Origin: Rothia mucilaginosa
GTDB lineage: Bacteria; Actinomycetota; Actinomycetes; Actinomycetales; Micrococcaceae
Direction of reading: 5' to 3'
NCBI RefSeq assembly: GCF_901875305.1
Contig: NZ_CABFLY010000007.1
Location: forward strand, 60,102 to 124,101
Length of the DNA stretch: 64,000 nucleotides
Part shown: positions 1 to 8,821 of the stretch, piece by piece
Layout of the letters: each line of letters begins with the position of its first letter
Position numbering within the stretch: position 1 is the first letter of the stretch
Notes under the pieces: generated by a model
The model's database searches: none
Told to the model about the DNA's origin: nothing
The model's input: the letters and a program-made list of their open reading frames with translations, nothing else
Program-made: the position numbers and the translations under genes

Positions 1-251
1 GGCTGAATACCCGTGATAATACCCGTCACCGTGAAAAGCGCCGCCCAAAACAGCAGGAACTCCGTCAGCTCCGAACCAGTCAGGGCACGCTGAGCAATCA
101 TCGTCACCACCAGCGTGGAGACCGCCGCCAACAGGGACGAACCCAATAGCGCCAGGGACTGGTAGCGGGTGACCGTACCCGAAGGCTGAGCCTCCTGGGA
201 GGACTGTTCCTCCGCCTCGTTCTTTTCGGGGTACTGTACCGACTTGCTCAC
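1..251 (-). CDS. membrane protein, N-terminal part only (cut by window edge)
   Basis: A minus-strand reading frame starts with GTG at 251 behind a clear ribosome binding site (GAGGAGGA at about 255-262) and runs off the left edge, giving about 83 residues. After a charged, Glu-rich cytoplasmic N-terminus of roughly 30 residues there are two hydrophobic stretches, as at the start of a polytopic membrane protein. It lies downstream, on the same strand, of two glycosyltransferases. A polysaccharide flippase or glycan export protein would fit that setting, but too little is present to assign a family. Confidence 0.6.
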   Translation of the reverse strand, partial: MSKSVQYPEKNEAEEQSSQEAQPSGTVTRYQSLALLGSSLLAAVSTLVVTMIAQRALTGSELTEFLLFWAALFTVTGIITGIQ

Positions 252-355
252 CGCGTCCTCCTCGTTCCTAGCCGCCAACACAAACCATCATTACATACGC
301 AGATGCGCCGCACATCCACCGCAGGATGTACGACGCACCGTACACAAATATAGGT

Positions 356-1231
356 TTACTTCACCACATGCTCGGCAAGGTTCTTAACACCCTGCCATTT
401 CTTCGCCAGGGCTGCCTTCGGCAATAGAGTCAGCGCGTGAGCACGCGAGGAGAAACGGATACGGGCCACGCGGGCAGCCTTCGACCAACCCAGGGCAGTC
501 ATCTCATCAGCAATGGTGTTCATGTAGCGGCGCTCCTCATCAAAGCGGGTACCCTCCAGGGCACGCCAGGACGAGTCAGAACCACCGTGACGACGGTACA
601 TGAACGCAACCTGCGGATCGTAGTACAGGGAGCCGCCGCGCATCGTAATGTCCAGAATCAGCGCCATATCCTGCACAACGTTCAGGCCCTCACGGAAGCC
701 AGTTCCCACAATAGCGTCCTTACGCCAACCCAAGGACGGGAAGTAGAACCATGCGCCGCGCAGCAGGGAGGTAGCCAGCTCCTCACCCTTCAGCACAGCC
801 TCACCCTTGGGGCGGTAGAACGCCTTAGTCTGCTCCACCAAAGTGTTTGACAGGGCATTATGCTCGTCAATCACGACCACGCCAGGCTGGAAAATGGATG
901 CCTCAGGGTGCTTCGCCGCCGAATCCACCAGCCACTGCACATAGTTGGGGAGCATGACATCATCAGCACCCATAACGGTGACCAGTTCGTTCTCTACGAA
1001 GGTCAAGCACTTACGGTAATTACCGTTCGCGCCCAAGTTCTTCTCGTTACGCATGTAGGTGATGCGCTCATCCTTGAGCGACTCGAACCAGCCGGGAATC
1101 GAATCATCCGGGTAGCCGTCATCGATAACAATCATGCGCCAGTCCGGGTTGGTCTGACCGACCACAGACAGCACAGCCTGCTTCATCATGGCAACGTCGC
1201 CGTAGTAGGGGAACAGAATATCAACGGTCAT
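356..1231 (-). CDS. family 2 glycosyltransferase
   Basis: A 291-residue protein with the GT-A fold hallmarks of glycosyltransferase family 2: a nucleotide-sugar binding VIDDG at 35-39 and a metal-binding GADD at 89-92. There is no transmembrane segment, so it probably works at the inner face of the membrane on a lipid-linked or cell-wall glycan. A 51-bp gap separates it from the DUF2304 gene upstream on the same strand, so the genes from 2398 down to 1 probably form one transcript. The donor sugar and acceptor cannot be read from the sequence; rhamnosyl- or galactosyltransfer in cell-surface polysaccharide synthesis is plausible. Confidence 0.85.
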   Translation of the reverse strand: MTVDILFPYYGDVAMMKQAVLSVVGQTNPDWRMIVIDDGYPDDSIPGWFESLKDERITYMRNEKNLGANGNYRKCLTFVENELVTVMGADDVMLPNYVQWLVDSAAKHPEASIFQPGVVVIDEHNALSNTLVEQTKAFYRPKGEAVLKGEELATSLLRGAWFYFPSLGWRKDAIVGTGFREGLNVVQDMALILDITMRGGSLYYDPQVAFMYRRHGGSDSSWRALEGTRFDEERRYMNTIADEMTALGWSKAARVARIRFSSRAHALTLLPKAALAKKWQGVKNLAEHVVK

Positions 1232-1282
1232 GAGGTATTACTCCAAGCTCAAACGTGTAGAGACGTATAAAAATCAGGGGCT

Positions 1283-1660
1283 TTAGGGCTTCTTCTGCTC
1301 TCGCTCCGTAGCGCGAGAAGCACCCTGCGGCTGACGCTGAAGAGCCTTCATAATCGCAACTTCTTCAGCGAGGGTACGCATATCATCCGTAATCTTCGAG
1401 ATAGCCAGGGTCAAGTGCAGGCTGATACCCATCAGCATAATAATCGCCAGTAGGAACAGCAGGTTGACCGGGGTCTCAATACCCACCAGACGCGAGAGGG
1501 CATCCAAAAGCTTCGGGAAAAGCGCTAGCACAATCATGATGACGCCAACAATAAGCCACAGTGCGGCGTACTTTTCCTTCATCTTCTGGTTGCGTACCTG
1601 CGCCAGAACGAGAACCTCCATCACCACCACGATGAGAAGGAAGAAAATATTTGCGCTCAT
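1283..1660 (-). CDS. DUF2304 family membrane protein
   Basis: A 125-residue protein with about three predicted transmembrane helices (roughly residues 3-20, 31-50 and 64-88) followed by a polar tail rich in Arg and Gln. Size, topology and position directly after a polyprenyl-phosphate-mannose-synthase-like glycosyltransferase match the DUF2304 family, usually found next to such enzymes in actinobacterial glycan clusters. It starts one base after the upstream gene ends, indicating translational coupling. It may help dock the glycosyltransferase or handle the lipid-linked sugar; this is inferred from context. Confidence 0.75.
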   Translation of the reverse strand: MSANIFFLLIVVVMEVLVLAQVRNQKMKEKYAALWLIVGVIMIVLALFPKLLDALSRLVGIETPVNLLFLLAIIMLMGISLHLTLAISKITDDMRTLAEEVAIMKALQRQPQGASRATEREQKKP

Positions 1661-2398
1661 TTACTTAGACCCCACATTCGTTTTCTGGCGAGTCATCGAC
1701 ATTCCAAACGAGAAGAAAGAACGAACCAGGTACACCGCAGACTTCCACGGGCTCGAAGAAGGAGTACCGCCCTGGCGCTCACGCATCTCAACCGGCACCT
1801 GCTTTACAGTCAAGCCAGAACGAATCGCCATCACGCAGGCGTCGATACAGTCACCCAGATACTCAGCAGGTAGATGCTCGCAATACTGCTCAATCGCCTT
1901 GCGGTCTGCCGCACGGAAGCCGGAGGTGGCGTCGGTGAACTTCTCGCCTGAAATCATCGTAAACATACGGGCCAGAACCACCATCGCCCACTTACGTGGA
2001 CCAGACACCTTATAGTTCGTCGCCTCAGCAAAGCGGGAACCAATCGAGATGTTGACATCCTCCAGGCCAGCAAGCACAGTGCGGATACCCTTCGGGTCAT
2101 GCTGGCCATCGGCATCAACCTGAATTGCGCAATCATAACCGGCTTGGCGAGCATACTTATAACCGGTGCGCAAAGCGCCACCGATACCCATGTTGTAGGG
2201 AAGATCAATCACGAAAGCGCCGGCAGCGCGCGCAATCTCAGAGGTGCGGTCGGTGGACCCATCATTGACGACCACCAAGTCGACCTCAGGCATCATGCGG
2301 AAAAGTTCTTCAATTGTGCCCCCAATAACTTCCTCTTCATTCCACGCGGGCATAATGATGAGGGGCCGAGGGGTCTGCGTAAAAGTCTCTGATTCCAT
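1661..2398 (-). CDS. polyprenyl-phosphate glycosyltransferase (DPM1-like, GT2)
   Basis: A 245-residue GT2 enzyme of the dolichol-phosphate mannose synthase type. Motifs seen: PAWNEEEVI at 17-25, VVNDGSTD at 43-50 and the metal-binding DADGQ at 95-99. It has no C-terminal membrane anchor of its own, and the adjacent DUF2304 protein may supply membrane association. The family transfers a sugar from a nucleotide donor to polyprenyl phosphate, producing a lipid-linked donor for extracytoplasmic glycosylation. The large multi-pass protein upstream at 2569-4572 could belong to the machinery that uses such a donor. Confidence 0.85.
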   Translation of the reverse strand: MESETFTQTPRPLIIMPAWNEEEVIGGTIEELFRMMPEVDLVVVNDGSTDRTSEIARAAGAFVIDLPYNMGIGGALRTGYKYARQAGYDCAIQVDADGQHDPKGIRTVLAGLEDVNISIGSRFAEATNYKVSGPRKWAMVVLARMFTMISGEKFTDATSGFRAADRKAIEQYCEHLPAEYLGDCIDACVMAIRSGLTVKQVPVEMRERQGGTPSSSPWKSAVYLVRSFFSFGMSMTRQKTNVGSK

Positions 2399-2568
2399 GC
2401 GGTGCTATCTCTTGTGTGTATGGCATACGGAAGTTAGTATGCACACAAAGGCATACGGTTTTACATCTTATCAGCACTCTCTTAACGACGCTCGAAATCG
2501 CATTGCGAGGGCGACATAATCTCTACGCCACTCCCGCAACACATCGAACGACCCATAAGCACCAGATA

Positions 2569-4572
2569 CTAGCTATAATCGCAAGCGCTAATGCGGTACA
2601 GCGTCATCGGACCCGAAGAATACACCGGGGTCAGCACGTCCGTGCCAATGGCAGCCACGAGGCCGTCATAGTTTTTCTGTGCGTCTGGGCCGAAGTTCAA
2701 CTGGTTCTCCAGGTGAACGTACCAGTGGGCCTTGTACTTGTTCACTTCGCGGCACACCTCCGGATTTGTACGAGCGTTCTTGAGGTTGTGCATAATCGCC
2801 GAGTACTTGGGTGAGGTTTCAAACTCGAAGTGGTATCCCGTCAGGTGACGATCTGCCAGCGCGTAAATATAGGCGCTACCGTCCCAGGGGTTGTTCACAA
2901 TGACATCGTCCTTGGGCACAATCTTCGGGATCTCGTTAATGACGTTCATCTCGTCCTGATTCAGCACCACAGAAGACGGCGTTACCCGATATTCCTTCGA
3001 CACAGCCAACGTTGTCTCCTGTACCGAAGGAACACGCGAAGAGAGACCAGCAACTACCAGTACCAGAACCATCGCAACGCCCATGCCGACGGTCGCCACA
3101 TTCAGACGCGCCGTACGTGGAACGCGACGGACTATCCAGGTGAGCAGCCCCTCCACGAAGCCGCCCAAGCCGATACCAGCCAGAATCACCGAGGGGAATA
3201 CCACCAGCGCCGCCAAGCGGAAATGATCCGTGTACCAGGGGCCCACCATCAGCAGACGGAAGTCACCCCGCGGCACAGTAGCCGCAATAATCCACAGGTA
3301 ACCAATCAGCACCCAGCTGGCAATCAGCCACAGGTTGCGGTGCTTGTACAGCAGGTACCCCGCGCCCCACAGGGCCAGGAAACCGGCCAGATACGAGGGA
3401 TTGAACGTATCTCTCAACTGATTGGCGTTCTCCAGGCCCAAGAAGAGGAACTGGTAGAGCGCCTCACCTTCGGTGAGCATAGGCTCCCACGTGTTGCTGG
3501 CAGATGCGCCGGGACGTAGCACCAACCAGGCGCCCACGCATCCGATTGATACACCTACCAGCAGAAGGCTACCCACCCATTTCTGCCGCAAAGCCAACTC
3601 GTGCGAGCGCGATACTTGCACCACACCGGCTAGCAACATCGGTAGAGCAAAGACCACGGCGGACACCACAGCATTCGGATGCACGAGCGCTAGACCCGCG
3701 ATGCCCACCAGCGCCGACAGTCCCAGAGAGAGCAGGACCGAGAACTCGCGACGTAACAGAGCTTGAACCAAATGCGCCATTAATGCCACAAACGTAGGTA
3801 GCAGAGCATACCCCAGAAGGTTCGGGAAGAGAACACCCCAACGCAGGAGGAGACCGGGAAACGCTGCAAAACCACCAATTATTGCAGGGATGGCAAGCGC
3901 CTGAAGGCGGCGAAGCTTCGGAATGCTCAAGCTGAACGCTACCAGCGAGCAAGGCCACAAAATGCCGGAGGCCAGTAACACGGTCACGATGGTGGCAGTC
4001 GCAATGCTCGTACCCGTAGTGCTATAAATCAGGGACACAAAATCATGCCAACCCGCCGGGTAAAATGCCGGTTGCTGGTCTGCCGCAGATACCGCGCCCA
4101 GGGTCAGGCTCGACGCGTCGCCGTGCTCCTGAATCCAGCGAATCGCATTCATATGAAAGGAATTATCCAGGCTCTGCGAGAACGCCTCAGGCCCGTAGAC
4201 CATGTCCTCGGTCATGTGCAGCACCAGGAAACCCCCCAATACTGCACCCACCACCGGCCACGCGACAGGAACATCATTACCCGGCCACGAAGCAGACGCC
4301 AGAGCAGGCCAACGGCGACCCACCAGCCACATGAGACCAGCAGCCGCAGCCACCAACACAGCAGCGACCGACACAAAAGAAATCAGACTCCACGGAATAC
4401 CGGTCTTACCCAGCACAATCGCAGAGACAGCCACCAGGGCAAAAGTCAGCAGCGGCGCATAAAAAACGCGCAGACGTGCAGGAACACGCAACGCCCAGCC
4501 CATCGCATAGCCGGGGCCAAAAGCCAACACGACCGCGAAAAGGAGCAGCGGAATAGTTGCCAACCAGCTCAT
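2569..4572 (-). CDS. large polytopic membrane protein, DUF6541-like
   Basis: A 667-residue protein with at least a dozen hydrophobic helices between about residues 5 and 510, followed by an extracytoplasmic C-terminal domain of roughly 150 residues. Length, topology and position beside glycosyltransferase genes match the actinobacterial DUF6541 family, which resembles GT-C membrane glycosyltransferases or O-antigen-type membrane enzymes in layout. No catalytic motif can be named with confidence. A 170-bp gap separates it from the downstream glycosyltransferase, so it may have its own transcript or head the operon. Confidence 0.65.
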   Translation of the reverse strand: MSWLATIPLLLFAVVLAFGPGYAMGWALRVPARLRVFYAPLLTFALVAVSAIVLGKTGIPWSLISFVSVAAVLVAAAAGLMWLVGRRWPALASASWPGNDVPVAWPVVGAVLGGFLVLHMTEDMVYGPEAFSQSLDNSFHMNAIRWIQEHGDASSLTLGAVSAADQQPAFYPAGWHDFVSLIYSTTGTSIATATIVTVLLASGILWPCSLVAFSLSIPKLRRLQALAIPAIIGGFAAFPGLLLRWGVLFPNLLGYALLPTFVALMAHLVQALLRREFSVLLSLGLSALVGIAGLALVHPNAVVSAVVFALPMLLAGVVQVSRSHELALRQKWVGSLLLVGVSIGCVGAWLVLRPGASASNTWEPMLTEGEALYQFLFLGLENANQLRDTFNPSYLAGFLALWGAGYLLYKHRNLWLIASWVLIGYLWIIAATVPRGDFRLLMVGPWYTDHFRLAALVVFPSVILAGIGLGGFVEGLLTWIVRRVPRTARLNVATVGMGVAMVLVLVVAGLSSRVPSVQETTLAVSKEYRVTPSSVVLNQDEMNVINEIPKIVPKDDVIVNNPWDGSAYIYALADRHLTGYHFEFETSPKYSAIMHNLKNARTNPEVCREVNKYKAHWYVHLENQLNFGPDAQKNYDGLVAAIGTDVLTPVYSSGPMTLYRISACDYS

Positions 4573-4957
4573 TAACCCTCATTTCCCCACAGTTCACGCG
4601 CCGAAAACTTTCAAACATAGGGGTCGGCGCGCTTTCGTGTACCCAGCAAGGATACCTTAGAGGCCTCTACACCCCGCGAAACCCCGCAGAAGAGAGAGGG
4701 ATAGCGCCTACAACGCGCTACTCAGACCCCGAAGGGGGCAACCGGCGGAGTGCATCTTCGGAGCTCCCAAAAGACGAAGATTATGACGTAATATTTCACG
4801 CTCAATGTCATGAAAGGTACACCTAAGAAACATAGGGCAATAAATAAGGTGTTCACTACACCAAAGCTTTACCCTGAACATGTCTCCCCTATTCACGGGA
4901 ACCGCCCGCACACACACCCGGGCCGAACCCACGCAGCCGCAGAAGAAAGGGTCGATT
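4573..4957. other. divergent intergenic region, no gene recognised
   Basis: This 385-bp region separates the leftward glycan cluster from the rightward flavin reductase gene and must hold both promoters. It is more AT-rich from about 4780 to 4870. No convincing gene, RNA or operator could be recognised. Reading frames that cross it have the look of antisense or random frames. Confidence 0.5.
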
Positions 4958-5500
4958 ATGACCGAAACCACCGCAACACAGGCACCCCTCGCCGACACCA
5001 GCGAACAATTCAAGCTCGCCTTCGGCCACCAGCCCGCAGGCGTCGCCATCATCACCGCAACCGATGAAAACGGCGAACCCGCAGGCTTCACCGCCTCCTC
5101 CCTCACCTCCGTCGCCGCCGAACCGCCCATCATCGCCTTCTCCCTCAAGGCCAACAGCGGCTCCGCAGCAAAGATTGCGGCTGCATCCTCCTTCCTCGTG
5201 CACATGCTCGACGCTGAGAATGTCACCATCGCCAAGAACTTCGCAACCCACGACTACCCCCGCTTCGCGGACACCAGCACCTGGGAATTCGTCTCCACCG
5301 GCGAGCCCCTCGTCCACGGTGTACGCCGCGTACTGCGCGCAACCCCGCTCAGCCGCGTTGAGGCCGGCCCGGCACTCGTCTTTACCGCACAGGTTGAAGA
5401 ATTCATCCGCAACGACTGCGAAGGCACCCCGCTGGTCTACCACTCGCGCAACTTCCACGCACTCGGCGAGCACTCCAACGTCAACAACTACGTCATCTAA
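4958..5500 (+). CDS. flavin reductase domain protein (HpaC/FMN-binding split barrel)
   Basis: A 180-residue protein of the flavin reductase-like split-barrel family. The N-terminal HQPAGVAIITATDENGEP stretch (residues 22-39), the following GFTASSLTSVAAEPP segment and the tail with FHALGEHSNV are typical. Such proteins reduce FMN or FAD with NAD(P)H for a partner monooxygenase, or bind flavin themselves. The ATG at 4958 is preferred because AAAGG lies just upstream; an in-frame ATG at 4880 would add 26 residues unlike the family. No partner monooxygenase gene is adjacent, so the substrate pathway is unknown. Confidence 0.82.
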   Translation: MTETTATQAPLADTSEQFKLAFGHQPAGVAIITATDENGEPAGFTASSLTSVAAEPPIIAFSLKANSGSAAKIAAASSFLVHMLDAENVTIAKNFATHDYPRFADTSTWEFVSTGEPLVHGVRRVLRATPLSRVEAGPALVFTAQVEEFIRNDCEGTPLVYHSRNFHALGEHSNVNNYVI

Positions 5501-5521
5501 CCCAGCCGCTCAGGCCATTCA

Positions 5522-5564
5522 CGGGGCGGTATTCGGCGGCAACCACGCGACGAATACCGCCCCG
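5522..5564 (+). terminator. strong hairpin after flavin reductase gene
   Basis: Perfect 14-bp inverted repeat (CGGGGCGGTATTCG at 5522-5535 with its complement at 5551-5564) starting 22 bp after the stop codon. There is no T-run, as is common for actinobacterial terminators. Confidence 0.6.
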
Positions 5565-5620
5565 CGGCGTACCCTGAACGTAACCACCCCGAGCATCAAC
5601 GCACAGCAGAAAGGTTCCCC

Positions 5621-6850
5621 ATGACCGCACAAACCACTCAGCCGGCGTCCCTCCCCTGGCTCGAAAAACTTGTCGCTATCCCCACCGTCTCCGGTAGCTC
5701 TAACCTAGAGCTCATCGAGCTTCTCGAAGCCGAATTCGGCCGATACGGCTACAGCGGCGTGCGCACCTACAACGAGGACCGCACCCGCGCCAACCTCTTC
5801 ATCACCGTCCCCGCCGCTGACGGCACAACCCGCGGCGGCCTCATCCTCTCTGGCCACACGGACGTCGTGCCCGTCGCAGGTCAGGACTGGGACACAGACC
5901 CGTTCACCCTGCGTATTGAGGGCACCCGCGCCTACGGCCGCGGCGTCTGCGATATGAAGGGCTTCCTCGCCGTGGCGCTCTGGCTGCTACCGCGCGTGGC
6001 GGAGGCAAAACTGCGCACTCCCCTGCACTTCGCGTTCTCCTACGATGAGGAAATCGGTTGCGTCGGTGCGCCCTCCCTCATCGAGGAGTTCGTGGCCCGC
6101 AACCTCGCCCCCGACTACGCCATTGTCGGTGAGCCCTCCAGCATGCGCATCATCGACGCGCACAAGGGCGCGCACCGCGGCCGCATCACCTTCACCGGTG
6201 TACCCAAGCACGGCTCCCTGGCAACCCACGGCGTGAACGCTGTCGCCGCCGCCGGCGAATTCATCACCTTCTTCACCGACATGGCAGACCAGTGGGAAGA
6301 AGAAGGCCCCTTCGACGAGGCGTTCATCATCCCCCACTCCACCGGCAGCGTCAACCTCGTCAACGGCGGCCTGCAGTACAACATCGTCGCCGAGCAGGCG
6401 GTCGTGGAGTACGATGTGCGCACCCTGCCGCAGGTGACCACCGAGTCCTTTGTGGAGCGTATTGACCGTGAGCTTTCGGATGTAATCCTGCCCGACCTGC
6501 AGGCGCGCGCCGCACGCGCTGAGAAGCTGACCGGCGCGGAGCCCGGCAGCCTCACCTCCCGCGTGGGTGTGAAGCACGAACTGCTCGCCGCCGTGCCGGG
6601 CCTCGGCACCGATGACGACGCTCCTCTGGTCCGCCTGGCACATGAGTGGCTGGGCACCGACGATGCGCCGCAGAAGGTCACCTACGGCACCGAGGCGGGC
6701 CAGTTCCAGCGTGCCGGTGTGGAGAGCATTATCTGCGGTCCCGGCGATATTGCGCAGGCGCACTCCCCCAACGAGTGGATTGAGCTGGAGCAGCTGAGCG
6801 AATGCGAGCGTTTCTTCGAGGCTATCCTCGGCTGGGCGAGCGCAAAGTAA
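5621..6850 (+). CDS. argE: acetylornithine deacetylase-type M20 metallopeptidase
   Basis: A 409-residue member of the M20/ArgE-DapE family. Di-zinc site residues are visible: H79 and D81 in SGHTDVVP, the bridging D111 in GVCDMKG, the catalytic glutamate pair in YDEEIG at 141-146, E171 in GEPS, and the C-terminal His in AHSPNEW. The middle dimerisation domain (roughly residues 180-300) is present. ArgE hydrolyses N-acetylornithine to ornithine in arginine synthesis. No other arginine genes are near, so a related N-acyl amino acid deacylase is possible. AAAGG lies upstream of the ATG. Confidence 0.8.
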   Translation: MTAQTTQPASLPWLEKLVAIPTVSGSSNLELIELLEAEFGRYGYSGVRTYNEDRTRANLFITVPAADGTTRGGLILSGHTDVVPVAGQDWDTDPFTLRIEGTRAYGRGVCDMKGFLAVALWLLPRVAEAKLRTPLHFAFSYDEEIGCVGAPSLIEEFVARNLAPDYAIVGEPSSMRIIDAHKGAHRGRITFTGVPKHGSLATHGVNAVAAAGEFITFFTDMADQWEEEGPFDEAFIIPHSTGSVNLVNGGLQYNIVAEQAVVEYDVRTLPQVTTESFVERIDRELSDVILPDLQARAARAEKLTGAEPGSLTSRVGVKHELLAAVPGLGTDDDAPLVRLAHEWLGTDDAPQKVTYGTEAGQFQRAGVESIICGPGDIAQAHSPNEWIELEQLSECERFFEAILGWASAK

Positions 6851-6898
6851 CACGCGCCGCGTAGGGAGGCTAGACCGAATCGACCGCGTCGGCCCACA

Positions 6899-6942
6899 GA
6901 AAACTGCCCGGGCCCCCAATTGAGGGGCCCGGGCAGTTTTCT
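6899..6942. terminator. bidirectional intrinsic terminator between argE and vanZ
   Basis: A 16-bp perfect stem (AAACTGCCCGGGCCCC at 6901-6916 and its complement at 6923-6938) with flanking A and T tracts on both sides. It serves the two convergent genes. Confidence 0.9.
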
Positions 6943-6975
6943 ATCACCTACAATCCCGGGCAACCCGGGAGAATA

Positions 6976-7617
6976 CTACGCCGAGGCGGCAGACACCGAC
7001 AACGCCCGCTCATGCTTGGCCGCGCGGCGCTTCCGAATTGCGCGCACCATCCAGACGCAGACTGCACCCAGGACCGCACCAACGGTGTTGTTCACGATAT
7101 CGTCCACGTCGAAGGTGCGGTAGGTAAAGCCCGCCAAGCCCCAGTTACCGGTCAGCTGACTCAACTCGATGAAGGTCGACAGTGCAAAGCCGCTCAGAGC
7201 CGTGGCGCGCAGGCCCCAGCGCAGGCAACCCGCGGTGAAGAAGCCCAGGGGGATGAACATCGCAATATTAAAGAAGAGCTGCGCGTACACAGTGGTGGCG
7301 AAGCGACGCAACCCCATGCCGCGGGTCAGCTCCCACGCCTGCTGCCAGCTCCAGCCCACATAGAATCGCGGGTAGTACAGTTCGGGGTTGCTTACGCTGT
7401 TCGCGTCACCAATCGGGGTGAGTGTCAGCGACAGAACCGAGGACAGGAACAGGGCGAACAGGGCAGTTATCACGTACTGTTTCGCGTGATGCGCTCGTCC
7501 CGTCTTCTGGGCGCGCAGGCGCATACCGATAAAACCGATGATGGAGAGCACGATGGTGAGCGCCGCAATCTCGATGGCGAAGGTGCTAATCATGTGCTTG
7601 TTAAAAAGTTCCTGCAT
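6976..7617 (-). CDS. VanZ family membrane protein
   Basis: A 213-residue protein with about five transmembrane helices. The pattern of a conserved FIELSQ motif after a membrane helix, followed by FDVDDIVNNTVGAVLG, is the VanZ-like signature. VanZ raises teicoplanin resistance in enterococci, but most VanZ-like proteins have no known role beyond the cell envelope. It is monocistronic, convergent with argE. Confidence 0.85.
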   Translation of the reverse strand: MQELFNKHMISTFAIEIAALTIVLSIIGFIGMRLRAQKTGRAHHAKQYVITALFALFLSSVLSLTLTPIGDANSVSNPELYYPRFYVGWSWQQAWELTRGMGLRRFATTVYAQLFFNIAMFIPLGFFTAGCLRWGLRATALSGFALSTFIELSQLTGNWGLAGFTYRTFDVDDIVNNTVGAVLGAVCVWMVRAIRKRRAAKHERALSVSAASA

Positions 7618-7839
7618 GCTGTGTGTTCCTTGTGTCGTGAGAGTGAATTATATGCCTTCCACATGTATATATGCCTTTTCTAGCATGTATTTTGGTGGTG
7701 TATAGCGGGTGTCTGTTCATGCCCGCCGCATATCGTTCACCATCAGTGTAAAAGACAGCTCTATGGCTCACCCTAGGCGAAACTGTGAAAAAGCTGTACA
7801 GTGCCTAACACTCCACGCAAACCACCACAATCGGTGCCG
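7618..7839. other. intergenic region with vanZ promoter, no gene
   Basis: AT-rich 222-bp gap between the 3' end of the FluC pair and the start of vanZ, both on the minus strand. It probably holds the vanZ promoter. No RNA structure stands out. Confidence 0.4.
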
Positions 7840-8292
7840 TCAGTACAGAACATCCAGCGGGAACACCGGCGCAATATACCGCCCAAACAGCAGCACAAAC
7901 ACGAAGGCACCCGCAATCGCAGCCACCATCGCACCCACAACCTGCACCAGCCAGAGCATCAGGAACTTCACCATCTTGCCCTCAGAACGGGCGGTCAACG
8001 CCTCAACCATGGCGGTCGAGAAGGTCGTAAAACCACCCAGCAGGCCGGTCGTAATCACCGTGCACCAAAACGCCACCTGATCCGTAGCGTTGTAGTGAAC
8101 GCCCAGCGCACGAGGATTAGACACTGGCATAATCAGCAGGCCATACAGAAACGAACCCACCAGGTTAATAACAAACACCGGGCTAATAATCGACGACTCA
8201 GTACGCAGGCGAGGAGACATCGCCTTATCCAAGAAGAAACGGGTCATCGCACCCAAACCGCCGCAGAGGAAAATCATCAGAGCGAAAAACAT
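7840..8292 (-). CDS. crcB: fluoride exporter FluC/CrcB, second subunit
   Basis: A 150-residue four-helix membrane protein with the FluC signatures GGLGAMTRFFLDK (residues 11-23) and the pore asparagine in FVINLVGSFLYG. It overlaps the stop codon of the upstream FluC gene, so the two are co-translated. FluC channels are dual-topology dimers; gene pairs of this kind form antiparallel heterodimers that expel fluoride. No fluoride riboswitch fits in the 35-bp gap upstream of the pair. Confidence 0.92.
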   Translation of the reverse strand: MFFALMIFLCGGLGAMTRFFLDKAMSPRLRTESSIISPVFVINLVGSFLYGLLIMPVSNPRALGVHYNATDQVAFWCTVITTGLLGGFTTFSTAMVEALTARSEGKMVKFLMLWLVQVVGAMVAAIAGAFVFVLLFGRYIAPVFPLDVLY

Positions 8293-8786
8293 TAGCGCCC
8301 CTCCTCAGCAGCACCGGCAGGCACCAAACGGGATGCCACCCGACGCCCAGTCAGCATTCCAGCAGCCGCAGCCACCAAACCGCCTACCAGCAACACCAGC
8401 ACCGCCAACACCATATACCCGCTATGCACCGTGTACGGCAGAAAAATCGTCTGCGCTACCACGGCCGCAATTGAAGAATAGGTTGTGTAACCGCCCATCA
8501 TACCGGCACCAAAAAGCAGGCGGAACGAATGAATCTGTTCCTCACCGTCACGGCGCGCGTAGGCATTCCACACCACCGTCAGCAGGCCCAGCGTGAATGA
8601 GCCCAGCAGGTTCGCCACCAGCACGCCGCCGGGAGTATACACGCGGCACAGCGCACCCGTGCCCCCGCCCAGAAAGACAAGAAAAGGGGCAGGCACACGA
8701 TTCAGAACGCTTCCTATCCTCTGCCGGATACTCGCGCGGTTCCTCATCGCCCTGCACCTGCCCTTTCGTCTCGTATTAGTCTTCAA
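8292..8786 (-). CDS. crcB: fluoride exporter FluC/CrcB, first subunit
   Basis: A 164-residue FluC protein with GGGTGALCRVYTPGG and the pore motif VANLLGSFTLG. Compared with the other subunit it has a basic N-terminal extension of about 30 residues. An internal ATG (residue 14) is an alternative start. It begins 35 bp after the MMPL gene ends on the same strand and is probably expressed by readthrough from it or from a promoter inside it. Confidence 0.9.
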   Translation of the reverse strand: MKTNTRRKGRCRAMRNRASIRQRIGSVLNRVPAPFLVFLGGGTGALCRVYTPGGVLVANLLGSFTLGLLTVVWNAYARRDGEEQIHSFRLLFGAGMMGGYTTYSSIAAVVAQTIFLPYTVHSGYMVLAVLVLLVGGLVAAAAGMLTGRRVASRLVPAGAAEEGR

Positions 8787-8821
8787 AGTGCGCTATGGCG
8801 CACAAACGCAACACTATTACT

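Noticed and set aside
8787..8821. Fluoride riboswitch upstream of the FluC pair
   Set aside because: Only 35 bp lie between the MMPL stop and the first FluC start, too short for the riboswitch, and no such structure is visible.
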